From: an uncultured Prevotella sp.
GTDB lineage: Bacteria > Bacteroidota > Bacteroidia > Bacteroidales > Bacteroidaceae
Assembly (NCBI GenBank): GCA_946614175.1
Contig: CAMOGP010000002.1
Coordinates: forward strand, 1 to 35,497
Reading direction: 5' to 3'
DNA length: 35,497 nucleotides
Shown here: positions 28,367 to 35,497 of the stretch, piece after piece
Position numbering within the stretch: the first letter of the stretch is position 1
Layout of the letters: every line of letters starts with the position of its first letter
Notes under the pieces: model-generated
What the model was told of the DNA's origin: nothing
Seen by the model: the letters and a program-made list of their open reading frames with translations, nothing else
Databases searched by the model: none
Program-made: the position numbers and the translations under genes

Positions 28367-30103
28367 ATGCGTAAAACGCTATTATTTCTCGTTTTATACC
28401 TCATGGGACTATCGTGTTGGTCACAATCAAAACCATATGGTCCTATACCCAGTGAAAAACAATTGCACTGGCAGGAGATGGAAATGTATGCTTTTATCCA
28501 TTACTCCATGAACACCTATACCGATCAGGAGTGGGGATTTGGCAACGAAGACTTGAAGTTGTTTAATCCCTCTGACCTTGACTGTCGCCAGTGGGCACGC
28601 GTCTGCAAACAAGCAGGCATGAAGGGTATCATTTTCACGGCTAAGCATCATTGTGGTTTCTGCATGTGGCCTTCGAAATATACAGAGTATAGCGTTAAGA
28701 ACACACCATGGAAAGATGGCAAAGGTGATGTTGTGAAAGAGTTGGCCGATGCTTGTCGCGAGGAAGGACTGAAGTTCGCCGTCTATCTCTCACCGTGGGA
28801 CAGAAATCATCCTGACTACGGTAAACCAGAATACATTACCTATTTTCGCAATCAGTTGCGCGAATTGCTCACCCAATATGGCGACATCTTTGAGGTGTGG
28901 TTCGATGGTGCCAATGGTGGTGACGGATGGTATGGCGGTGCCAACGAGGTACGTCGTATTGATGGACGCACCTACTACGAATGGGCCGAAACATTCAAGA
29001 TGATTCGCGAGTTGCAGCCCAATGCTGTCATCTGGAACGATGGTGGCGACCGTGGTGACCTGCGCTGGGTGGGTACTGAGGCTGGCAATGTGGGCGAGAC
29101 AAACTGGAGTCTGATGCCTTCGAAGGGCGACACCCCCTATCATATGCTGCATTTCGGAGTAGAAAACGGCGACGTATGGTGCCCTGGCGAAACGAATACC
29201 AGTATCCGTCCAGGCTGGTTCTACCACGAGACAGAAAACGAACACGTGAAGAGTCTGTCGAAACTCATGGACACGTATTATAAATCAGTAGGCCGCAACT
29301 CCACCCTACTACTTAATTTCCCCATCGCCCCCAACGGACGCATTCATTCCAACGACAGTCTGCGTGGTATTGCCTTCAAAAAGATGATAGACCATATATT
29401 CAAGAAGAATATCGTCAAGGAAGTGAAGGCACCCAAGCTTACAAGCGGGTCTTACATCATCAACTTCAATAAGCCCACATCATTTAACCGTATCCTAGCA
29501 GAGGAGAATATCGCTTTAGGACAACGTGTCAAGAAGTTCACTTTAGAAGCTCTCGTCGATGGACAATGGCAGTCATTAAAGGACGCATTGGTAGATAATG
29601 GTGATGGTCTCACCACAGTAGGCCACCGCCGCATTATCTGCTTCCCAACAGTCAAAGCCACAAAGCTCCGTTTCTCAATTACTGATACGAAAGCTGAACC
29701 AATCATTAAGAAACTGGGCGTTTACCTCGCTCCTGAACTCACAGCCGACATTCAGGATTCTGGTGAGAAGAAGTCATCAGACCTGCATATATTCTTCAGC
29801 AGTCCCACACAGATGATGATTGACTGGGACCAAGAACAGACATTTACGACCTTCCGCTACTTGCCACCACAAGGAACAAAGGATGGCCTTATCACTCACT
29901 ACACCCTTTGGGCCTCTACAGACTGGTCACATTGGACCAAGCTTGCATCGGGAGAATTCTCCAACATTGTTAATAATCCCATATGGCAGACCATTAAGTT
30001 CCCTGCCACCAAAGCCCGCATCATCAAATTCGATGCCGACCGACTGGCCGAGGGTAGCCGCATGGGCTATGGAGATATTGATATACCCCAAAAACACAAA
30101 TAG
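28367..30103 (+). CDS. GH29 alpha-L-fucosidase
   Basis: The track's Met at 28337 overlaps the promoter. The Met at 28367 opens a signal peptide (MRKTLLFLVLYLMGLSCWSQ), giving 578 residues. GH29 marks: MYAFIHYSMNTYTDQEWG, AKHHCGFCMWPSKYTEYS, YLSPWDRNHPDYG, the nucleophile region EVWFDGANGG (D180), IWNDGGDRGDLRWVGTE and LLLNFPIAPNGRI. A C-terminal beta-sandwich (~350-578, F5/8-like) follows the barrel. GH29 releases alpha-L-fucose and sometimes L-galactose-type sugars; the WFDGAN(G) form and long C-terminus suggest the 1,3/1,4-specific branch. It is exported, probably periplasmic. The GH43-GH127 gene starts 4 bp after the stop, so the pair is one operon. Family assignment is strong; its substrate in a xylan locus is inferred. 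Confidence 0.93.
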   Translation: MRKTLLFLVLYLMGLSCWSQSKPYGPIPSEKQLHWQEMEMYAFIHYSMNTYTDQEWGFGNEDLKLFNPSDLDCRQWARVCKQAGMKGIIFTAKHHCGFCMWPSKYTEYSVKNTPWKDGKGDVVKELADACREEGLKFAVYLSPWDRNHPDYGKPEYITYFRNQLRELLTQYGDIFEVWFDGANGGDGWYGGANEVRRIDGRTYYEWAETFKMIRELQPNAVIWNDGGDRGDLRWVGTEAGNVGETNWSLMPSKGDTPYHMLHFGVENGDVWCPGETNTSIRPGWFYHETENEHVKSLSKLMDTYYKSVGRNSTLLLNFPIAPNGRIHSNDSLRGIAFKKMIDHIFKKNIVKEVKAPKLTSGSYIINFNKPTSFNRILAEENIALGQRVKKFTLEALVDGQWQSLKDALVDNGDGLTTVGHRRIICFPTVKATKLRFSITDTKAEPIIKKLGVYLAPELTADIQDSGEKKSSDLHIFFSSPTQMMIDWDQEQTFTTFRYLPPQGTKDGLITHYTLWASTDWSHWTKLASGEFSNIVNNPIWQTIKFPATKARIIKFDADRLAEGSRMGYGDIDIPQKHK

Positions 30104-30107
30104 CCTA

Positions 30108-33100
30108 ATGAAACGAATCCTATTACTCATCATGCCACTGTGGGTTGGCATCATCCCCCTGCATATTGTGGCACAAGAGAGAGTTTATACCTTGCTTGAT
30201 TGGAAATTCAAAGATGCTTCTCAAGAATTAAAGCTCAATATGAGTGAATACAAACTAGACTTCAACCATCCTCTGCCTTATACTGATATGCAGAAAGAAT
30301 GGAAGGTGGCAGCAGAACTGAAGTGTGGAACACTCGGAACGGAACAGGTGTTTGTTTGTAAGGAGGGAAAAGCGACTCATCTTCTGGGCAAAAACTCGCT
30401 GTTTGGTGACATTTCTCTAGGTTATGACAACATGCACAGGCAGTTCTTTGTAGAAGTGATTGACAAAAACGAACAGCCGCATCGTCTGTGTGCCGGTCCT
30501 ACTGTCACAACTGGACAATGGTATCGGGTGAGTGCCACAGCACATTATGACGCCAAAAAAGACGAGTCTGTGCTTGAACTGAACGTTGACGGTACAAGTG
30601 ACATGTTGCGCTATCCAGGCAAAGCATTGCGCCATAATGCCTCTCTATGGGTGTTGGGACACGGATTCCCCAGTGGTTTTCCCAACTCTTTGCAAGTGCG
30701 TGAAGGAGCAATCCGCAACCTTGAAATCAGCGGTGCACCTCTGCCTCGTGTGGCAGGTCAGAACCCCCTCTTCACAGACCGATTCACAGCCGATCCCGCG
30801 TTCACTGTGATAGGAAACACCGTCTATGCTTATGTAGGAGAAGACTGTGCTGGACCTGGCGGATGGTTCAATATGCCTCGCTGGCTGTGTTATTCATCCA
30901 CAGACATGAAACATTGGACCGCACATGGCCCTGTACTCAAGGCTGCCGATTTTCCCTATGCGTCTCCTGGTGGTTCATGGGCTGGTCAGGTAGTGGAGCG
31001 AGACGGCAAATTCTATTACTATGTCACCTTGGATTATAAAAACAAGCCTGAACATGCCATTGATGTGGCTGTGAGCGATTCACCTACGGGTCCCTTTACA
31101 CCAGCAAGAATAGATGGCACACCGTTAATTACGGATGACATGACTCCCGATTCCCATCGTGGCAATGCCGACATCGACCCGACGGTGCTGATTGACGATG
31201 ATGGAACTCCTTGGATGGCATGGGGCAATGGCGACTGCTATATGGTACGACTGAAGAAAAACATGATAGAGCTGGATGGAGAAGTCAAGAAAGTACCGAT
31301 GCGCAATTATAGCGAGGGACCTTGGCTCTTTAAACGTGGCAACCTGTATTACAACGTATATGCTTCTGATGCTCCAGGCGTACAGTCAGAACAAATGGCC
31401 TATTCCACAGCGGAACAAATGGAGGGTCCTTGGACCTATCGGGGATTTGTCAGCACCTCGGCCAATCATGGCTTCACCATCCATCCTTCGGTCATTCAGT
31501 TCAAGGGCAAATGGTATTACATCTATCACGATGGTTCCTATCAACTTGAAGGAGCTCCTGGAGGCGATTGTCGCCGCAGTGTGTGCGCCGAGAATCTGTA
31601 TTTCAATACTGATGGCACCATGCAGTTTGTTCCTCTGACACAAGAGGGACTGAGCGAAAAGAATGATTTACTATCGACACTCCGCTCGGTCGAAGGACGC
31701 TTGCAAGACAAAAAATCTCGACAGCCAACACCGTTGAAGCAGTGGTGCACAACTCAAATCACGGGTGGCGACTGGCTATTGTTGGAACAGAAGGATATGG
31801 AGTTCGTGAGTTCCCTCAGTGCTGACCGTTTGCTCTATTTCTTTCGTCAACGTGTGGGACTTCCACAGCCCGAAGGGTGTTTTCCTTATGGAGGATGGGA
31901 ATCGACAGATTTGAGGGGGCACACCTTAGGACACTATCTCACAACGCTGAGCCTTTTTTACTTTCAGAGTGGTGACACAGAGGCAAAGAAAACGGTGGAT
32001 TACATAGTCGGTGTATTGAGGGAGGTACAGATGAAAGGTGGCAGTGGATATGTCAGTGCCTTTGGCGAAGAAATGCTCAACCGTGTGGAAACAGACGGCA
32101 GCGGATGGGCACCATACTACACACTTCACAAAATCTTGCAAGGTCTCCTTGATGCTCATCGATATACTGGCAATGAGATGGCTCTGACCATTGCCAGCGA
32201 GATGGGCGACTACATTTATCTGCGTACAACACGACTGCAGGACAAGGAACTTTGGCGTCACAATATGGACGTGCAGGAAGTGGGAGGCTTTGCAGAGGCA
32301 TTGCTCAACCTCTATCAGGAGACGAAACACGAGCAGCATCTGAAAGCTGGACAGTTCTTCCAACAGACAGACAAGCTCCTGCCATCGGCAGGTGGTCACG
32401 ATATACTGGATGACAAGCGGACACCAAACTTCCATCACGCAAACAGCACAATACCACAGTTCATCGCAGCTGAACGTGAGTATGAGATCTCAGGCGACAA
32501 GACCTTGCTTTTAGCTGCTGTGAATTTTTGGAAACACGTCACGTTGCATCGCACCTACTGCAATGGTTCCACAGGCTATCATGAGCACTGGAACCTACCT
32601 CCTGACCATATCGGAGAGGAACTCGATGGACAGGCTGGCGAGACTTGCTGCACCAATAACCTTATCAAGCTCTCGAACGACCTTTTCCGCATCACCCGGC
32701 AGCCCCAATATGCCGAGTATGTGGAACGAGCCACCCTCAATCACATCATGGGCAGCATAAATCCTGAAAACGCTAACTTCATGTACTTCCATACACAATT
32801 ACCTGGCTCCTTCAAAACCTACGGAAAGAATACTGACGTATTTTGGTGCTGTACGGGTACTGGAATGGAGAACCACGTGCGTTACGGACAATCGGTCTTT
32901 TTCTCCGATGCCGACACCCTCTACGTCAGTCAGTTTTTTCCTGCGCAACTCAACTGGACAGACAAGAAGATGATTGTAGAACAGACAGGCGACCTCACGC
33001 ACGATACATTTATAAGAATCCGCATCACTAAAGGAAGCGGACGTGCAGTGCTGAAAATCCGCATTCCCTCATGGTGCAAGGGTTTCAAAGCAACATGCGC

Positions 33101-33530
33101 GAAACAGGACCTACACTATGAAACAAGAGACAGCTACTGCATAATCAGCGGAAGTTGGAAACAAGGCGATGTCATCAGTGTACATCTTCCAATGCATCTG
33201 CGCTTGGAGCATCTACCCAGCCAGCCTCATATCGTCGCTCTTTATTACGGTCCTTTCGCACTTGCTGCCGATATGGGAACAGAGGGCATAACAGAAGACC
33301 GTGTGAATGTGACTGACAATTATTTTGGCGGCTATCCCTCCTACATGCAACCTGCCGATCCCATACCCGCATTGACGGGCTCAAGGACCAATCTTGATTG
33401 GATTCGCAAAACAGAAGGGAAATTAGAATTCTCTACCACAGCCACAAGCGATGGCAATCCTGTTCGGTTTGTTCCTCTCTACAAAACTTTTGGTATCCGC
33501 TTTACCGACTACATGAAATTGAATGATTAA
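30108..33530 (+). CDS. Two-enzyme chain: GH43 fused to GH127/GH146-type (DUF1680) beta-L-arabinofuranosidase
   Basis: The track begins at 29820 inside GH29. The true start is 30108, opening a signal peptide (MKRILLLIMPLWVGIIPLHIVAQ), and the protein has 1140 residues. Residues ~25-215 are a LamG/concanavalin-like sandwich. Residues ~217-520 are a GH43 five-bladed propeller with the acid triad D229 (TADPAF), D357 (DIDPTV) and E403 (SEGPW). Residues ~550-1140 are a DUF1680-type glycosidase: WESTDLRGHTLGHYL, GWAPYYTLHKILQGLLDAH, E845-T-C847-C848 (GETCCTNN) and C914-C915 (FWCCTGTGMENH). In this family these Glu and Cys residues hold zinc and a Cys acts as nucleophile. GH43 likely removes alpha-L-arabinose or xylose and the second enzyme beta-L-arabinofuranose. 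All catalytic residues are present, so both halves look active. Confidence 0.93.
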   Translation: MKRILLLIMPLWVGIIPLHIVAQERVYTLLDWKFKDASQELKLNMSEYKLDFNHPLPYTDMQKEWKVAAELKCGTLGTEQVFVCKEGKATHLLGKNSLFGDISLGYDNMHRQFFVEVIDKNEQPHRLCAGPTVTTGQWYRVSATAHYDAKKDESVLELNVDGTSDMLRYPGKALRHNASLWVLGHGFPSGFPNSLQVREGAIRNLEISGAPLPRVAGQNPLFTDRFTADPAFTVIGNTVYAYVGEDCAGPGGWFNMPRWLCYSSTDMKHWTAHGPVLKAADFPYASPGGSWAGQVVERDGKFYYYVTLDYKNKPEHAIDVAVSDSPTGPFTPARIDGTPLITDDMTPDSHRGNADIDPTVLIDDDGTPWMAWGNGDCYMVRLKKNMIELDGEVKKVPMRNYSEGPWLFKRGNLYYNVYASDAPGVQSEQMAYSTAEQMEGPWTYRGFVSTSANHGFTIHPSVIQFKGKWYYIYHDGSYQLEGAPGGDCRRSVCAENLYFNTDGTMQFVPLTQEGLSEKNDLLSTLRSVEGRLQDKKSRQPTPLKQWCTTQITGGDWLLLEQKDMEFVSSLSADRLLYFFRQRVGLPQPEGCFPYGGWESTDLRGHTLGHYLTTLSLFYFQSGDTEAKKTVDYIVGVLREVQMKGGSGYVSAFGEEMLNRVETDGSGWAPYYTLHKILQGLLDAHRYTGNEMALTIASEMGDYIYLRTTRLQDKELWRHNMDVQEVGGFAEALLNLYQETKHEQHLKAGQFFQQTDKLLPSAGGHDILDDKRTPNFHHANSTIPQFIAAEREYEISGDKTLLLAAVNFWKHVTLHRTYCNGSTGYHEHWNLPPDHIGEELDGQAGETCCTNNLIKLSNDLFRITRQPQYAEYVERATLNHIMGSINPENANFMYFHTQLPGSFKTYGKNTDVFWCCTGTGMENHVRYGQSVFFSDADTLYVSQFFPAQLNWTDKKMIVEQTGDLTHDTFIRIRITKGSGRAVLKIRIPSWCKGFKATCAKQDLHYETRDSYCIISGSWKQGDVISVHLPMHLRLEHLPSQPHIVALYYGPFALAADMGTEGITEDRVNVTDNYFGGYPSYMQPADPIPALTGSRTNLDWIRKTEGKLEFSTTATSDGNPVRFVPLYKTFGIRFTDYMKLND

Positions 33531-33577
33531 ACATCCAGAATGAACCTATGAATGATTTAGAAGCATTAGATACTGCG

Positions 33578-33617
33578 AAATCAATCGATTTTAGCCTTAC
33601 TTATACGATTGTTTTTT
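33578..33617 (+). terminator. Weak possible terminator after the GH43-GH127 gene
   Basis: CAATCG (33582-33587) and CGATTG (33606-33611) pair, with flanking AAA/TTT and a TTTTTT run after. The stem is short and the loop is 18 bases, so support is limited. The rest of the 161-base gap shows only the GH2 promoter. Confidence 0.35.
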
Positions 33618-33649
33618 ACGCTTCCCTTGGCTTTCTCAGGATTATTACA

Positions 33650-33657
33650 TAACTTTG
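33650..33657 (+). promoter_or_regulatory. -7 element of the GH2 gene
   Basis: TAACTTTG then TACCCCC lies 34 bases before the GH2 ATG at 33692. Confidence 0.58.
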
Positions 33658-33691
33658 TACCCCCAATATAACCCAAACCTAAAAAGAGAAA

Positions 33692-35497
33692 ATGAAACGA
33701 CTTTTTTTATTTGCAATGGTGCTGTGTGGTACCATGACAACAACAGCACAAGACAAGCAGTTGTTTGACGATAACTGGCAGTTCACTCGTAACGGCAAGA
33801 CCACCAATGTAAACCTGCCTCACGACTGGGACATCTACGAAGGTCCAAACTCCGGCAAGGGAGCCACAGGCACTGGCGGTGGTTGGTTTGAAGGCGGTAA
33901 GGGCGAGTACCGCAAGACATTCAAGACACCTAATGCCGATATTACCAAGCTCCATTTCGAAGGTGTCTATCAGAAAGCCGAAGTCTTCGTTAACGGCCAG
34001 AAGGCCGGACAGCATGGCTATGGCTACACGCCGTTCACTATTGATGTAACAAGATATCTCAATAAGGACAAGAAACAACCAAACGAAGTCATCGTCAAGG
34101 TCAACAACAGCGAGCAGCCCAACTGTCGCTGGTACTCAGGCTCTGGCATCTACCGCCACGTGTGGTTGGAGACGATGCCAGCATTGCATATTGCTGAGAA
34201 TGGCATCCGCATCTGGACACCAGAGGTCAGCGACAAACAAGCCCGCGTTGACATGAACATTTGGATTGAAAACGAAGGTCAACAGACACGCCAGATTGAC
34301 GACGTAGAGGTAACTTTCAAAGGCGGCACTTTCACCTTTCATAATGACGGTCCCAATCGGTCATACTCACCATCGGTGCTTATCTCTAATCATGCCGTAA
34401 GACAGCCTAAGGCACTCAAATTGGTGCAGGTGGACACAGATAAGAAACCAGAACAGAAAGAAATAGAGAACATCCCGTTGAAGTCAGGACAAGTAGCTAC
34501 CTACGTACTCAGCTACGACATCGCGCAGCCTCATCTCTGGTCACCCGAAGACCCTTACCTCTATGAGGCAACCATCCGTATGAAGTCTGAGGGACGTATC
34601 ATTGGCGAGCAGCGTGTGAAGTTCGGCATCCGCTCCTTCTCCTTCGATGCAGAGAAAGGTTTCGTGCTCAACGGCAAGAAGGTGCTTATCAACGGTGCCT
34701 GCGTACACCATGACGACGGCGTGCTGGGTGCTATGGCATTCGATGCAGCAGAAGCCCGTAAGGTGAAGCAGATGAAAGAGGCTGGTTTCAACCTCATCCG
34801 CACCTCACATAATCCCACCACCCGTGCTTTCCTTGATGCCTGCGACTCCATCGGTATGCTGGTTATCGACGAGGCTTTTGATGGCTGGCGCACGCAAAAG
34901 AATCCCTACGACTACTCTACACTTATCGACTCCTGCTATCAGGAGGATATCCATGCCATGGTGAAGCGTGACCTGAATCACCCCAGCGTTATCTCATGGA
35001 GTATTGGCAACGAGGTTATTGAGCGCAAGGACATCCGCGTGGTCTATACCGCCCGACAGATGAAGAAAGCTATACTGGAAATAGACAACACGCGTCCTGT
35101 TACTGAGGCGCTCTGTGCCTGGGATCGCGATTGGGAAATCTACGACCCACATGCCGAGGTGCTCGATGTGGTAGGCTATAACTACATGATTTTCAAACAC
35201 GCCAGCGACCATAAGCGCGACCCCAAACGCGTTATCTGGCAGACGGAGAGCTACCCACGCGATGCCTTCAGAAACTGGGAGATTGCGAATGACTACCCCT
35301 ACGTCGTGGGCGATATCGTATGGACAGGCCTCGACTATCTGGGCGAAAGCGGCATCGGTCGCAACTATTATAAAGGCGAGCGCGAGGGCGAGTCGTGGAT
35401 AGAAGGTGGACAGCCCGAATGGCACGGTGCCCCCTGTGGCGATGTCGACATCACCGGTTGGCGCAAGCCCATCAGCCATTACCGCGAGATGCTGTGG
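33692..35497 (+). CDS. GH2 glycoside hydrolase (beta-galactosidase-like), 5' part
   Basis: Not in the ORF track because it runs off the right edge; I translated it directly and found 602 open codons. The signal peptide is MKRLFLFAMVLCGTMTTTAQ. Residues ~22-165 are the GH2 sugar-binding jelly roll (LFDDNWQFTRNG, NLPHDWDI, FEGVYQKAEVFVNGQ, NCRWYSGSGIYRHVWLE). An Ig-like domain follows (~170-310). From ~312 comes the TIM barrel: FGIRSFSFDAEKGFVLNGKKV, GACVHHDDG, NLIRTSHNPTT, acid/base E441 in WSIGNEV and nucleophile E519 in WQTESYP. Members of this branch in Bacteroidota are mostly beta-galactosidases, though GH2 also includes beta-glucuronidases and mannosidases. The remaining barrel and C-terminal domains lie outside the window. 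It has its own promoter. Family assignment is firm; substrate is inferred. Confidence 0.92.
   Translation, partial: MKRLFLFAMVLCGTMTTTAQDKQLFDDNWQFTRNGKTTNVNLPHDWDIYEGPNSGKGATGTGGGWFEGGKGEYRKTFKTPNADITKLHFEGVYQKAEVFVNGQKAGQHGYGYTPFTIDVTRYLNKDKKQPNEVIVKVNNSEQPNCRWYSGSGIYRHVWLETMPALHIAENGIRIWTPEVSDKQARVDMNIWIENEGQQTRQIDDVEVTFKGGTFTFHNDGPNRSYSPSVLISNHAVRQPKALKLVQVDTDKKPEQKEIENIPLKSGQVATYVLSYDIAQPHLWSPEDPYLYEATIRMKSEGRIIGEQRVKFGIRSFSFDAEKGFVLNGKKVLINGACVHHDDGVLGAMAFDAAEARKVKQMKEAGFNLIRTSHNPTTRAFLDACDSIGMLVIDEAFDGWRTQKNPYDYSTLIDSCYQEDIHAMVKRDLNHPSVISWSIGNEVIERKDIRVVYTARQMKKAILEIDNTRPVTEALCAWDRDWEIYDPHAEVLDVVGYNYMIFKHASDHKRDPKRVIWQTESYPRDAFRNWEIANDYPYVVGDIVWTGLDYLGESGIGRNYYKGEREGESWIEGGQPEWHGAPCGDVDITGWRKPISHYREMLW

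Noticed and set aside
29820-30107. First 96 residues of the track ORF 29820-33530
   Set aside because: They overlap GH29 coding sequence in another frame; the signal peptide starts at 30108, four bases after the GH29 stop.
33548-33652. 34-codon ORF MNDLEALDTAKS... between the GH43-GH127 gene and GH2
   Set aside because: Its stop overlaps the GH2 -7 element, it has no ribosome-binding site or recognisable motif, and its composition is that of AT-rich spacer.

Overview
The window looks like part of a Bacteroidota chromosome, most likely a rumen or gut Prevotella/Xylanibacter-type member of the Bacteroidales. Evidence: twelve start-proximal TAnnTTTG (-7) elements of the Bacteroidota type, several followed by CACCC; a hybrid two-component regulator (HTCS) fused to AraC; a dense set of exported carbohydrate-active enzymes; Prevotella-style C-terminal tails; and a GH10-CE1 fusion with the architecture of Prevotella ruminicola Xyn10D-Fae1A. 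The species is inference.

Layout. 1-4.3 kb is housekeeping: the 3' end of an M20 dipeptidase (PepD type), a CorA-type metal transporter with a possible RNA-switch leader, and a DUF349 repeat protein. 4.3-7.7 kb (minus) holds two overlapping Cache-HAMP sensor genes. One is a complete histidine kinase; the other is a paralogue with no kinase domain and no phospho-acceptor His. 7.8-16.2 kb (minus) holds separately promoted genes: a modular CotH-kinase-like protein, the GH10-CE1 xylanase/esterase, a GH95 enzyme and a BD-FAE-like esterase. 16.4-22.7 kb (plus) is GH115 followed 10 bp later by an HTCS. A minus-strand hemerythrin-LuxR regulator converges on the HTCS with no space between the stops. 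23.9-28.2 kb (plus) is a second GH115 plus a CE1-like esterase. 28.4-33.5 kb (plus) is GH29 plus a GH43-GH127 two-enzyme chain. A GH2 gene runs off the right edge; the ORF track does not list it.

How it may work: together the enzymes suit decorated (glucurono)arabinoxylan, as in grass or cereal cell walls. GH10 cuts the backbone. CE1 and BD-FAE-like esterases remove feruloyl and acetyl groups. Two GH115 remove (methyl)glucuronic acid, GH43/GH127 remove arabinose, and GH95/GH29/GH2 remove L-galactose, L-fucose or galactose-type caps. The HTCS probably senses a released oligosaccharide. No SusC/SusD pair is present, so uptake must be encoded elsewhere. Most enzymes have plain signal peptides and no clear lipobox, which suggests a mainly periplasmic debranching module.

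Features most worth attention: a candidate translational switch before corA; a dispersed heptamer repeat family (about CAWWTNT) found between genes and inside two enzyme genes; the phospho-acceptor-less sensor overlapping an intact kinase gene; the hemerythrin-LuxR regulator; and the GH43-GH127 fusion. Products were assigned by reading motifs, with no database search.
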